Shown here piece by piece: positions 8,195-16,429 of a DNA stretch of 64,000 bases; position 1 is the stretch's first letter, and each line of letters starts with the position of its first letter. This DNA is from Methanobacteriota archaeon (lineage in GTDB: Archaea; Thermoplasmatota; Thermoplasmata; Thermoplasmatales; ARK-15), in the NCBI GenBank assembly GCA_009758405.1, contig WSBC01000004.1:178634-242633 (forward strand), read 5' to 3'. A program made the position numbers and the translations under genes. The notes under the pieces were generated by a model, which ran no database searches, was not told where the DNA came from, and saw nothing but the letters and a program-made list of their open reading frames with translations.

Positions 8195-8992
8195 TTAAAA
8201 TTTCCATATTCTATACATTGGATTAAGAGGACCATGGCCATGACCTATTTCAAGGCTTTTTTCTATAGTTTTTTGCATAAATTTTCTTGCTAGTGCAAAA
8301 CTTTTTATTGGATTGTCATACCTTGCAAGATATGATGCGATAGCTGAGGATAGAGTACAGCCTGCACCATGAGTGTTTTTTGTATTTATCCTAGGGAATT
8401 TGAATTTTCTAAATATATTTCCATCATAATAAACATCCACCACCACTTCCCCCATTAAATGTCCACCCTTCACCACCACATATCTTGCACCCATTTCATG
8501 AATTATTCTTGCGGCCTCTTCCATGTCTTTTTGACCCTTGATCTCAATTCCTGTTATTCTTTCAGCCTCTTCTTTATTTGGTGTTACAAAAAAGGCCACA
8601 GGAATAAGATACCTTTTCAATGCACTTACAGCATCTTCCCTCAATAGTATTGCGCCCGATTTTGAAACAATAACTGGATCAACTACTATCTTCAGGTCAT
8701 ACTCTGATATCTTTTTAGAAACTGACCTCACAATATCTTCATTGCTAAGCATCCCAGTTTTTCCATATTTTACTGAGAAATCTGCCATTATTGCATCTAT
8801 TTGCTTCTCAACAATATCTGCGGGTATATCATGTATGGCAGTTACCTGAAAAGTATTCTGTGCAGTAACTGATGTTATTACTGTAAAGCAATAAACACCA
8901 AGTGCTGTACAAGTTTTAAGATCTTCCTGTATTCCTGCCCCTGAACTTGAATCAGATCCTGCTATCGTAATAGCAAAATTCATTTTTTCCAC
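8195..8992 (-). CDS. thiD: Hydroxymethylpyrimidine (phosphate) kinase
   Basis: This 265-residue ribokinase-fold kinase phosphorylates HMP and HMP-P to HMP-PP for thiamine synthesis. The family signatures are all present: AGSDSSSGAGIQ at the N-terminus, VVDPVIVSKSG, TPNKEEAE, and the ATP-binding/anion-hole motif NTHGAGCTLSSA with the catalytic Asp position replaced in the usual ThiD manner by Cys. It is the last gene of thiR-thiM-thiE-thiD, and its start overlaps the thiE end by 13 bases. The length equals a stand-alone ThiD, with no ThiN fusion such as many archaea have. That fits the separate ThiE next door. Confidence 0.95.
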   Translation of the reverse strand: MEKMNFAITIAGSDSSSGAGIQEDLKTCTALGVYCFTVITSVTAQNTFQVTAIHDIPADIVEKQIDAIMADFSVKYGKTGMLSNEDIVRSVSKKISEYDLKIVVDPVIVSKSGAILLREDAVSALKRYLIPVAFFVTPNKEEAERITGIEIKGQKDMEEAARIIHEMGARYVVVKGGHLMGEVVVDVYYDGNIFRKFKFPRINTKNTHGAGCTLSSAIASYLARYDNPIKSFALARKFMQKTIEKSLEIGHGHGPLNPMYRIWKF

Positions 8993-9588
8993 TCCTCCAA
9001 AAATCTCCTTGCCATATTTTCAGGATCCTTTGACGCAAGTATGGCCGATATCACTGCCACACCATGTATTTTCAATTTTTTTATATTAGCAAGGTTGTCT
9101 AGATTTATTCCCCCTATTGCATAGATGGGTATATTCACATTTCTTGCTATCTCTCTCAATACATCTATACCTATTATTTCGCTATCTTTTTTTGTACCTG
9201 TTGGGTATATGGATCCTACACCAAGATAGTCAGCACCACCCTTCTGTGCCTCCATTGCCTCTCTAAGATTACTAGCAGAAACACCAACTATTCCGTGAAA
9301 GAATCTTTTTACAATCTCTAGAGGCATATCATCCTGGCCTATATGAATACCATCAGCTTCCACTGCAAGCGCAATGTCCATCCTGTCATTTACAATAAAT
9401 ATTGCACCATGGTCCATGCATAGCTTTTTAATTTCCCTGGCTTCTTCAAGCATTCTTCTTGTACTAGCCTCCTTTTCCCTGTACTGTATAATCTTTATGC
9501 CAGCTCTCAGCAATACCCTTGCTGATTCGATATGTGTAAGGCCAAAATCTCTAGAGGTAATTCCATATATTCCCTCAGGAAGTTTCAT
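8980..9588 (-). CDS. thiE: Thiamine-phosphate synthase
   Basis: This 202-residue TIM-barrel enzyme couples HMP-PP with hydroxyethylthiazole phosphate to give thiamine phosphate. Diagnostic segments are QYREKEAS (substrate lysine/arginine), NDRMDIALAVEADGIHIGQDD, the GVGSIYPTGTKK phosphate loop and YAIGGINLDN. It overlaps thiM by 4 bases and thiD by 13 bases, so translation is coupled. Many archaea use ThiN instead of ThiE. Here a ThiN domain also exists, fused to the regulator ThiR, which is expected to sense rather than catalyse. Confidence 0.95.
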   Translation of the reverse strand: MKLPEGIYGITSRDFGLTHIESARVLLRAGIKIIQYREKEASTRRMLEEAREIKKLCMDHGAIFIVNDRMDIALAVEADGIHIGQDDMPLEIVKRFFHGIVGVSASNLREAMEAQKGGADYLGVGSIYPTGTKKDSEIIGIDVLREIARNVNIPIYAIGGINLDNLANIKKLKIHGVAVISAILASKDPENMARRFLEEWKK

Positions 9589-10367
9589 AAATATTTCACC
9601 CTAGCCATGTTATAATAATCTTCCTTAAAATTATATATTTCATCAAATAGTTTTATTTTGAATGTGCCAGGACCATCAGATTCTTTTTCTGCAATCTCTG
9701 CTGAGATTTCATATGTAAGTAAACCCTCTATGCTTGAGATAAAGGGGTCATCGTTAATTGCCATAAATGATGAGATCACCGAACCCAACATACATCCCGA
9801 GCCTGTAATCTTTGAAAGCATTGGAGTTCCATTTTCAACCTCTGCATTTCTCTTTACATCGGATACATAATCTATCTTCCCCGTCATCACAACAGTCAAG
9901 CCATATTTTTCAGCAACACTTATTGCTGCTTCAAGTTCGCCTGATACTGCCGATTCAACACCCTTTGTTGCACCTTTTATGCCTTTAAGAGAAAGAATTT
10001 CTCCACTATTACCCTTGAGTATTTTAACTGGAAAAGATTCAAGTAATCTTTGCGTGACCTCTGTCCTTAACCTTGATGCGCCAGCTCCTACAGGGTCTAA
10101 GAGAACAGGTATATTGTATTTCTCAGCAATCCTACCTGCCTTTACCATCGATTCTATCCATCTTTCATCCAGTGTACCTATATTGATATAAAGTGCACCT
10201 GCCATAGAGACAAGGTCCTCAAGTTCCTCCAATGCATGTGCCATAATTGGGGATGCTCCTAGGGCTATTGTTATGTTTGCACTATCATTCATAACGACGT
10301 AGTTTGTTATGTGGTGTATCAAAGGCCTTTTCTCCCTAATTCTTTTTAGATCTGAATAAAAATCCAT
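9585..10367 (-). CDS. thiM: Hydroxyethylthiazole kinase
   Basis: This 260-residue ribokinase-like kinase phosphorylates hydroxyethylthiazole, a salvage step feeding ThiE. Characteristic segments are HHITNYVVMND at the N-terminus (thiazole site), GASPIMAHA, ILKGNSGEI, and TGSGCMLGS with the conserved cysteine of ThiM. No thiazole-synthesis gene (Thi4 or ThiG) lies in the window, so here the thiazole moiety appears salvaged or made from elsewhere. The gene follows thiR by 4 bases and overlaps thiE by 4. Confidence 0.95.
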   Translation of the reverse strand: MDFYSDLKRIREKRPLIHHITNYVVMNDSANITIALGASPIMAHALEELEDLVSMAGALYINIGTLDERWIESMVKAGRIAEKYNIPVLLDPVGAGASRLRTEVTQRLLESFPVKILKGNSGEILSLKGIKGATKGVESAVSGELEAAISVAEKYGLTVVMTGKIDYVSDVKRNAEVENGTPMLSKITGSGCMLGSVISSFMAINDDPFISSIEGLLTYEISAEIAEKESDGPGTFKIKLFDEIYNFKEDYYNMARVKYL

Positions 10368-10371
10368 TTTA

Positions 10372-11226
10372 TCACCCCAAGATTATTTTTATTTTATTAA
10401 TAAGGTCTTCAGGATCTTTTCCAAATACATATAACATAGGTTCTATTCCAAATGTTCCTGGATCCACCAAAAAGTCAATCTTTTCATTCAAATTTTTCAC
10501 ATATTCTTCAACACTACTGAATTTTTCTCTATCCATAATAATGTAGAGCATTTTATTCATTTTAACCCTTGAAATTAATCCTTCATTAAATCTAAGATTA
10601 ATAATTGCCCTTATATCCCTTTGTTTAAAGTTCAAAAGAATTGAGGCAAGGTGTTTACTTGCACCAAACTGAGGTTCTGAATAATAAACAAGCCTTCCTG
10701 AGATGTAGGTTAATCTTCCAGGAAATGCCATAACATCCATTCTTGATTTTGGATTCTCCCTTGAATATGCTATATTTATCCTTACCTCCGGTATCAACTC
10801 TGATATGTTCATTTTACCAAGGGTATTTACAGCACTTTTTAATTTATTTGATAATTCAAAATCCTCCATTTTTCTTGAAGGATTATATAAATATTTGCAT
10901 AAGGTACAGTTATCAATCCTATGTATATCACAAAATTTACCACTTTCCCTTATTGAAATACAGAAATTACAAAAAAACTCAAGATTCTCAGTTTCACCAT
11001 AATTCTCAATGATTCTCCTTGTCATTTCATTAGAAAAATCTTCTATTTCATTATATAAATAGTATGAATTATCCTCATTGAGATATCTGCTCACCATACC
11101 CTGCGAAATATGTAATACCTTAGCTATTTCCTTCTCCTTAATTCCATTTTTCTTGAGATTCTTAGCTATCCTCTTTCTTGTCTCTGGCAAAAGGTACCTG
11201 TTTATCTCTACACAGGGAGGATACAT
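10372..11226 (-). CDS. thiR: ThiR-like thiamine regulator (HTH, Cys-rich linker, ThiN domain)
   Basis: This 284-residue protein has three parts. Residues ~13-50 form a helix-turn-helix (KEIAKVLHISQGMVSRYLN). Residues ~85-112 are Cys-rich (FCNFC, then FCDIH and CTLC), likely a zinc site. From ~130 to the end is a ThiN domain (SRMDVMAFPGRL, PQFGASKH, DPGTFGIEPMLYVFG). HTH-ThiN fusions are the archaeal ThiR repressors, in which ThiN binds thiamine phosphate. Its place at the head of the thiMED operon and divergent from thiC fits exactly. A palindromic site abuts its start codon, implying autoregulation. Because thiE is present, I take the ThiN domain to be a sensor, although ThiN catalysis is not excluded. 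Confidence 0.9.
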   Translation of the reverse strand: MYPPCVEINRYLLPETRKRIAKNLKKNGIKEKEIAKVLHISQGMVSRYLNEDNSYYLYNEIEDFSNEMTRRIIENYGETENLEFFCNFCISIRESGKFCDIHRIDNCTLCKYLYNPSRKMEDFELSNKLKSAVNTLGKMNISELIPEVRINIAYSRENPKSRMDVMAFPGRLTYISGRLVYYSEPQFGASKHLASILLNFKQRDIRAIINLRFNEGLISRVKMNKMLYIIMDREKFSSVEEYVKNLNEKIDFLVDPGTFGIEPMLYVFGKDPEDLINKIKIILG

Positions 11227-11240
11227 ATTAATCAGTAATA
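11226..11240. promoter_or_regulatory. Candidate ThiR operator, thiR side
   Basis: TATTA-ATCAG-TAATA is an inverted repeat with 5-bp arms and a 5-bp spacer, touching the thiR start codon (ATG is the complement of 11224-11226). An almost identical copy (one spacer difference) lies at 11297-11311 before thiC. The position would cover the start site of a leaderless thiR-thiM-thiE-thiD transcript. The role is inferred from position and repetition. Confidence 0.6.
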
Positions 11241-11296
11241 TTTTTTAAATATTTAAGTATTGTTTTTTATTTTAAATATTTTGGAAATAAATTAAA

Positions 11297-11311
11297 TATT
11301 AATTAGTAATA
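11297..11311. promoter_or_regulatory. Candidate ThiR operator, thiC side
   Basis: TATTA-ATTAG-TAATA is the second copy of the palindrome found at 11226-11240. It ends 9 bases before the thiC ATG at 11321. An AT-rich TATA-like stretch (11264-11280) precedes it at the distance expected for an archaeal promoter, so bound ThiR would block transcription initiation. Confidence 0.6.
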
Positions 11312-11320
11312 CCATAATAT

Positions 11321-12591
11321 ATGCAGATAAAAAGTGCCAGGGAAGGAATCGTTACTGAGGAGATGAAAATTATATCAAAAAAAGAAAATGTACCCTTAGA
11401 AAAGTTAATGAGGGGAATTTCAAATGGTAGAATAGTAATTTTAAAGAACATTGTTCATAGTGTAGAACCTGTAGGTATAGGAGAGGGTCTTAGGGTAAAA
11501 ATAAATGTAAACATTGGTACAAGCATGGATCATAATTTTCCTGAAGAGGAGATTGAAAAATACAAAATGGTGGAAAAATAGCAGATACTGTAATGGACCT
11601 CAGTACTGGATTTGGTCTTGAAAATGTAAGAAATGAGATATTAAAGATTTCTAAAATACCCGTAGGTACTGTACCAATATATGAGACTGCAGTGAAAATG
11701 CTAGAATCAAAAAGGGCAATTGTAGAAATGGATGAGGATTCAATATTTAAAACAATAGAAAATCAATTGAAAGAGGGGATTGATTTTATTACCGTCCATG
11801 CAGGCATCACAAGGGACCTTGTTGAAAGAATGAAAACCATTAGAAGAACAGTGGGTATTGTAAGCAGGGGAGGCACTTTTCTTGCGGCTTGGATTCTCCA
11901 TAACAAAAAAGAAAATCCATTGTTTAAGAATTTTGATAATCTACTTGATATTGCTTCAGAATTTGATGCAACACTGAGTCTTGGGGATGCACTTAGGCCC
12001 GGAGGTCTAGCAGATTCACTTGATCAGTATCAGGTGGGTGAACTTGTCAACATTTCCCACCTTGTTAAAAGGGCAAGGGAAAAGGGGGTCCAGAGTATGG
12101 TGGAGGGACCTGGACATGTACCCTTAGACCAGATAGAAATGAATGTAAGAATGGAAAAGATACTTACCGATGGTGCACCATTTTATGTATTGGGACCCCT
12201 TGTTACTGACATTGCATCAGGATATGATCATATAAATGCTGCCATTGGCGGTGCAATTGCTGCATACCACGGTGCTGACTTTCTTTGTTATGTCACTCCT
12301 GCAGAACATCTTGCACTTCCAAACAAGCAGGAGGTATATGAGGGTGCACTGGCAATGAAAATAGCAGCGCATGCAGTAAATTTATTAAGATTTAAGGAAG
12401 ATTATTTAATAGATCTAGAAATGAGCAGGGCCAGGGAAGCACTCGACTGGTCTAAACAGCTAAGACTTTCCGTAGACCCGGAAAATGCTGTTAAGGTAAG
12501 AAGGGAGAGATACCCTAAAATTGGGGATGTGTGTACCATGTGTGGGGAACTTTGTGCATTAAAAATACTTAAAGAATATTTAAAAAATTAG
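11321..12591 (+). pseudogene. thiC: Phosphomethylpyrimidine synthase ThiC, split by a frameshift
   Basis: ThiC is a radical SAM enzyme that converts aminoimidazole ribotide to HMP-P. Residues 1-86 (11321-11581) match the ThiC N-terminus and end at TAG 11579-11581. The rest continues in another frame, from GCA at 11581 (ADTVMDLSTG) to TAG at 12589-12591. An ATG at 11593 could restart a 332-residue piece. The frames meet at five A (11574-11578); one extra A, or restoration of four bases, would rejoin them. All downstream motifs are intact: GTVPIYE, GGTFLAAW, EGPGHVPLDQ and the C-terminal cluster motif CTMCGELC. The intact downstream part suggests a recent lesion, an assembly error or two polypeptides. 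Confidence 0.85.
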
Positions 12592-13511
12592 ACTCCTGTG
12601 TTTTTCCTCTCTATCTTTTTATATTCATCCCTTTTGACTATATTTTTAACCTCATTTCCATCAATGAAATTTTTTATGTTTGTAAATGCTTGTCTGAAGG
12701 CAATCTCCATTACTTCTCCCGATTTACCTCCAGCGTTGTGCGGGGTCAAGATTACATTAGGTATATTCGTATCCTTTACGTTTGGTTCATCCCACCATAC
12801 ATCCGAAAGATATGTAATATCATTCCTTTCTTTTAGAACATTTATAAGATCTTCCTTTTTCACTATCTCTGGTCTAGCAACGTTTACAAGTAATGCGCCT
12901 TCCTTCATATTCAGCATCAAATCCTTGTTAATCAAATTCTCTGTATATCTTGTAAGTGGTATTGATATTACAACTATGTCTGATTTTTTTATTAAATTTT
13001 CTATATTTTCAATTCCATAAAACTCATTTACATTATCATCTGGTGAATTTCTGCCAATTGCTATTACATACATTTCAAAACACCTTGCTATTTTTGCTAC
13101 CCTTTTTCCTATTCCTCCATAACCAATTATACCGAGAATTTTACCATGTAAAAGTCTTGTTGGTGTTGAATTGAATATTCCCATTTTCATTTCTGAATTC
13201 TTTTCGATTATATTTTTCATGGCCGTAAGTATCAATGCGAAGGTATGTTCAGCAACAGATATGGAATATGCACCCGCATTACTGCATACCAATGTTTCTT
13301 TTGGGATCGAAGATAGATCTATATGATCCACACCAGCTGTGATTGTCTGAACCATTTTGATATTTTTTCCCCTAGGGAAATTATCATTATTTACAAGCAA
13401 GATTTCTGCCTCTTCCCTCATTGGGTACCAAATAATATTCCCTTTTCCAATTATTTCCTCCCCTATCCTTTTATATTTTTCATCTACTGGAAATGTTACC
13501 AATACCTTCAT
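12588..13511 (-). CDS. D-isomer-specific 2-hydroxyacid dehydrogenase
   Basis: This 307-residue NAD(P)-dependent oxidoreductase belongs to the phosphoglycerate/glyoxylate dehydrogenase superfamily. The Rossmann motif is GIIGYGGIGKRVA. The catalytic arginine sits in NVARPEIV, the acidic residue in DVWWDEP, and the histidine in TPHNAGG. Substrate-binding residues are around QTITAGVDHIDLS. The length fits the short dehydrogenases without an ACT domain, so 3-phosphoglycerate dehydrogenase is less likely than a glyoxylate, hydroxypyruvate or other 2-ketoacid reductase. It converges on thiC with a 4-base overlap. Confidence 0.86.
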   Translation of the reverse strand: MKVLVTFPVDEKYKRIGEEIIGKGNIIWYPMREEAEILLVNNDNFPRGKNIKMVQTITAGVDHIDLSSIPKETLVCSNAGAYSISVAEHTFALILTAMKNIIEKNSEMKMGIFNSTPTRLLHGKILGIIGYGGIGKRVAKIARCFEMYVIAIGRNSPDDNVNEFYGIENIENLIKKSDIVVISIPLTRYTENLINKDLMLNMKEGALLVNVARPEIVKKEDLINVLKERNDITYLSDVWWDEPNVKDTNIPNVILTPHNAGGKSGEVMEIAFRQAFTNIKNFIDGNEVKNIVKRDEYKKIERKNTGV

Positions 13512-13539
13512 AAAAAAAGGGAGAAATTTTTCTTCTTAA

Positions 13540-14379
13540 TTATTTTTCCTCCTTTTTCCCCTCTTTCTCGAACATTTTTCCTTCAGCAATTTCGTTAAGA
13601 CCTACCACACCATATGGACCTATACCCTGGGAGGGGCCAGCGGCCATCAGGTTTGTAGGTATTAACATCAGTGTTCCCTTGCCCTGCAATCCAAGCTCAT
13701 AAAGTATGTTCATCCATCTTAGCTCAAGACCGAACTTGCTGGATTCATAAAGTTTTGCAGCATCTATCATCTTTGATGCAGCCTCATATTCTGCTATTGC
13801 AAGAGTTACCCTTGCTCTTCTTTCCCTTTCAGCAGCTGCCTGCCTTGACATTGCCTCCTGTAGTGCAGTAGGAATTAAAATATCCCTTATCTCAACGGAT
13901 GTTACCTTAATACCCCATGCCTCGGTCTTTTGATCAATTATATTTCTGGCAATAGTGCCTATTTTCTCCCTTTCAGCAAGAAGTTCATCAAGAGTAATAC
14001 CGCCTATTACCTCCCTTAAGGTGGTTTGTGCAGCCAGTGTGGTTGCTACCATATAATCCTCAACCTTCAGCACTACCTTTTCAAGGTCAACTGGCTGAAA
14101 ATACATAACCGCATCCACATTTACGGGTACGTTATCCTTAGTTAGTGTCTGTTCTGTTTTAAATGCAACAGTCTGAAGCCTGGTAGATACGACAAATGGC
14201 ACCTTTCCTATTATTGGCACAATATAAACAAGACCAGGACCCTTAAATCCTCTAAACCTACCTAAAACAAGATAAGGAGCCCTCTCCCATTCCCTGTAAA
14301 CCCTAATTCCTGAAAGGAAGAATATAAGGACTATCAAGACAAGGATTGTTATTCCTATCAAAGTTCCAGTATCCATCAT
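13540..14379 (-). CDS. Slipin / stomatin-like SPFH-domain membrane protein
   Basis: This 279-residue protein has one N-terminal transmembrane segment (about residues 7-25) followed by the SPFH/band-7 domain (WERAPYLVLGRFRGFKGPGLVYIVP, then RLQTVAFKTEQTLTKDNVPV and the RDILIP segment). After that comes an Ala/Glu/Arg-rich coiled coil (SRQAAAERERRARV) typical of slipins. The start follows a GAGGTGAG ribosome site. Slipins form membrane microdomain scaffolds and are normally encoded with NfeD (STOPP) proteins, which lie just upstream on the same strand. The C-terminal stretch GKGTLMLIPTNL matches the site cleaved by NfeD proteases in some archaea, by family knowledge. Confidence 0.92.
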   Translation of the reverse strand: MMDTGTLIGITILVLIVLIFFLSGIRVYREWERAPYLVLGRFRGFKGPGLVYIVPIIGKVPFVVSTRLQTVAFKTEQTLTKDNVPVNVDAVMYFQPVDLEKVVLKVEDYMVATTLAAQTTLREVIGGITLDELLAEREKIGTIARNIIDQKTEAWGIKVTSVEIRDILIPTALQEAMSRQAAAERERRARVTLAIAEYEAASKMIDAAKLYESSKFGLELRWMNILYELGLQGKGTLMLIPTNLMAAGPSQGIGPYGVVGLNEIAEGKMFEKEGKKEEK

Positions 14380-14596
14380 CTCACCTCTTTTTCTATTTAG
14401 CCGGAGCCTTAGATATCCTAAGATGTTGCGTCTTCATAGTTAGATATTTTTGAAAACTCAGACACATCTCTTTACTTTTGTCCCTTAACGTTGTTTCTAT
14501 TACTCCAGCTTTATTATTTAGATATCTAGCTCATTTATAAGGTTTTCTATGAAAAAAATTGAATTTTATCCTAATTTTATTTCTTTTCCAAATGAC

Positions 14597-14986
14597 CTAT
14601 ATTTTTCTAACAATAAGTATAATGCCCTCAACACCCTCAACAATTACCCTTTCTCCCTTATTTATTATTTTACCATTGTATGATCTAGCGTGCCATATTA
14701 TTCCCTCTACCCTTACCTCTCCTTCATTATTAATATCTGTAATTGCTATACCTTCCTTTCCTGGCATGGATTCAGAGCCAGTTCTGGGTCTGCTCTCTAC
14801 TGCCCAGATTATCTTATCAAAATAATAGAATAGGAAGAAAAGACCTAGGGTGGTTGCACCGTAAATAGAAAAATCAAATATGTCGAATTTATAAATATTT
14901 GTAATTATGAGTAATGATGCAAATAAAATCAAAAGAGCAAATAGGGTATATTTCATACCCAATAATATATAATGTATCTTCCTCAT
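14597..14986 (-). CDS. Short NfeD-like protein (two TM segments plus OB-fold)
   Basis: This 129-residue protein has two hydrophobic segments (about residues 9-30 and 37-52) followed by an NfeD-type OB-fold (GIAITDINNEGEVRVEG, then VEGVEGIILIV). It lacks the ClpP-like protease domain, like the short NfeD1b class that partners slipins. The OB-fold DNA at 14692-14753 is nearly identical to the C-terminal segment of the adjacent long NfeD (61 of 62 bases), evidence of recent duplication or gene conversion. Its start abuts the stop of the long NfeD gene. Confidence 0.85.
   Translation of the reverse strand: MRKIHYILLGMKYTLFALLILFASLLIITNIYKFDIFDFSIYGATTLGLFFLFYYFDKIIWAVESRPRTGSESMPGKEGIAITDINNEGEVRVEGIIWHARSYNGKIINKGERVIVEGVEGIILIVRKI
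14692..14753. repeat. 62-bp direct repeat in the two NfeD OB-fold segments, copy 1
   Basis: This stretch matches 15078-15139 at 61 of 62 positions (single C/T difference). It encodes the GIAITDI(N/D)NEGEVRVEGIIW segment of the OB-fold. The flanking sequence of the two genes is clearly diverged, so the identity is local. Confidence 0.9.
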
Positions 14987-16239
14987 TATTTCTCCTCCTC
15001 AACTATCAGTACCAGGCCTTCTATGCCCTTTACAACAACATTTTTGCCTTTTTCAATCCTTGAGATTGACCTGGCACGCCATATTATTCCCTCTACCCTT
15101 ACCTCTCCTTCATTATCAATATCTGTAATTGCTATACCTTTCTTGCCTATGATAGCCTCAGGCCCAGCCACAGGCTTTTTTCTTAGTGTTCTTCTTACCC
15201 AGTTCAAATAATATGCAGCTATAAAGCCCAAACCACCCATTATACCAAAGGCTACATATGAAAGAAATCCAAATGGGGATGGTGAATATGGAATTCCAGA
15301 GGCAAGAAGCCATGTACCAATTATGGCCAGTACTATTCCTGTGATCATTAGAAAACCGTGTCCTACCTTTATTTCCGCAATTATTAAGGCACCTCCTAGG
15401 ACTATGAAGATTATGCCAACTATGTTACCACCTATGATCTCGGCACCCCATAGACCTAGGGCAATTAATATTATACCTATTATCGTAGTAATTACTGTAG
15501 CATGATAAAGATCAAGAAGTATTGCAAGCATCCCTATTGTCATTAAAAGACCATCTACAGTTGGATTACTTATAAAGCTTAAAAATTGATCATAGAGTGT
15601 TGGGTTCATCTGTAACTGTTGATAATTCTGTATATTTAAAATTGAAATAAGATCACTAAAGCTGTTTACTATGCCATCTATCAAATGAATTGAATATGCT
15701 TCACTTGAAGTGTATGCAACATTATCAGTTACCATTAAACCTGCAGCTGTAATATTCCTTCCGTGCAATTGTGCCTGGGATTGCATCAAGGCAAGCATTG
15801 CGTTCTCTACATGCATTTGGTATGTTGAATTAACAGCAATCCCCTCAATTACCGGGGTTGATGGCCCAATAAACGTTCCATTTGCCATGTATATCTTATC
15901 TGATGCCATTGCAATATATGAGCCTGCAGATGCCGCCATTCCACCGGGTGGCACATATGTAATCACGGTAATTCCAGAAGATTCAGCCTGAACAGTCAAA
16001 TTAACTATACTAAGCATTGAATCTAATAGACCTCCTGGAGTATTCATATTAATTATCACTATTGGTATTCCGTTTGTCTCAGCATAGGAAAATGATCTCT
16101 GGAAAAAGGATACAGCCCCGGGATCCACCTGGGTATTAAAGTTTATTACAAGGTAAGAATGTGAATATGATGATGAATATGGTAATAAAGATAAAGCAAC
16201 AATAAAAGTAATTATTGTTATCCCAAACCATTTATTCAT
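14986..16239 (-). CDS. NfeD / stomatin operon partner with ClpP-like domain
   Basis: The order in these 417 residues is signal peptide (1-27), ClpP-class serine-protease domain (~28-210), several transmembrane helices (~225-345) and cytosolic or lumenal OB-fold (~360-417). In the Pyrococcus homologue PH1510 the dyad is S97/K138. Here S104 in GMAASAGS aligns with S97, but the Lys position aligns with H143 (STYQMHVEN), with no lysine from 116 to 160. It may therefore be proteolytically inactive or use a changed mechanism. It is cotranscribed with the short NfeD, and the slipin lies about 220 bases further downstream. Confidence 0.92.
   Translation of the reverse strand: MNKWFGITIITFIVALSLLPYSSSYSHSYLVINFNTQVDPGAVSFFQRSFSYAETNGIPIVIINMNTPGGLLDSMLSIVNLTVQAESSGITVITYVPPGGMAASAGSYIAMASDKIYMANGTFIGPSTPVIEGIAVNSTYQMHVENAMLALMQSQAQLHGRNITAAGLMVTDNVAYTSSEAYSIHLIDGIVNSFSDLISILNIQNYQQLQMNPTLYDQFLSFISNPTVDGLLMTIGMLAILLDLYHATVITTIIGIILIALGLWGAEIIGGNIVGIIFIVLGGALIIAEIKVGHGFLMITGIVLAIIGTWLLASGIPYSPSPFGFLSYVAFGIMGGLGFIAAYYLNWVRRTLRKKPVAGPEAIIGKKGIAITDIDNEGEVRVEGIIWRARSISRIEKGKNVVVKGIEGLVLIVEEEK
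15078..15139. repeat. 62-bp direct repeat in the two NfeD OB-fold segments, copy 2
   Basis: This is the partner of 14692-14753, lying within the 3' part of the long nfeD gene. The 386-bp spacing and same orientation make deletion or conversion between the copies possible. Confidence 0.9.
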
Positions 16240-16283
16240 ATTCTTTAAAATTACCTTTTGATATTTAAAAGTGTTTAAACATA

Positions 16284-16356
16284 CAGCCCCGGGCAGATTC
16301 GAACTGCCGTCTGCGGGTCCAGAGCCCGCTATGCTTGGCCGCTACACCACGGGGCT
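16284..16356 (-). tRNA. tRNA-Gln(CTG)
   Basis: The minus strand folds with acceptor AGCCCCG/CGGGGCT, anticodon arm GCGGG-CTCTGGA-CCCGC (anticodon CTG) and T-loop TTCGAAT. The body is almost the same as tRNA-Gln(TTG) at 53332-53404. CCA is not encoded. Confidence 0.92.
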
Positions 16357-16429
16357 AAATTCTTTTATTGCATCCATATATTAAACCTTTTTCAGATATT
16401 TTTTAATTTAGTATCACATTCTCTATTTG

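Noticed and set aside
14380-14596. Possible C/D box RNA between slipin and the short nfeD
   Set aside because: I could not find paired C and D boxes with the required spacing on either strand. It is probably the slipin promoter region.
16284-16356. Near-identical tRNA-Gln copies (here and at 53332) as direct repeats flanking an element
   Set aside because: They are ordinary isoacceptors with different anticodons, and the 37 kb between them is housekeeping DNA.
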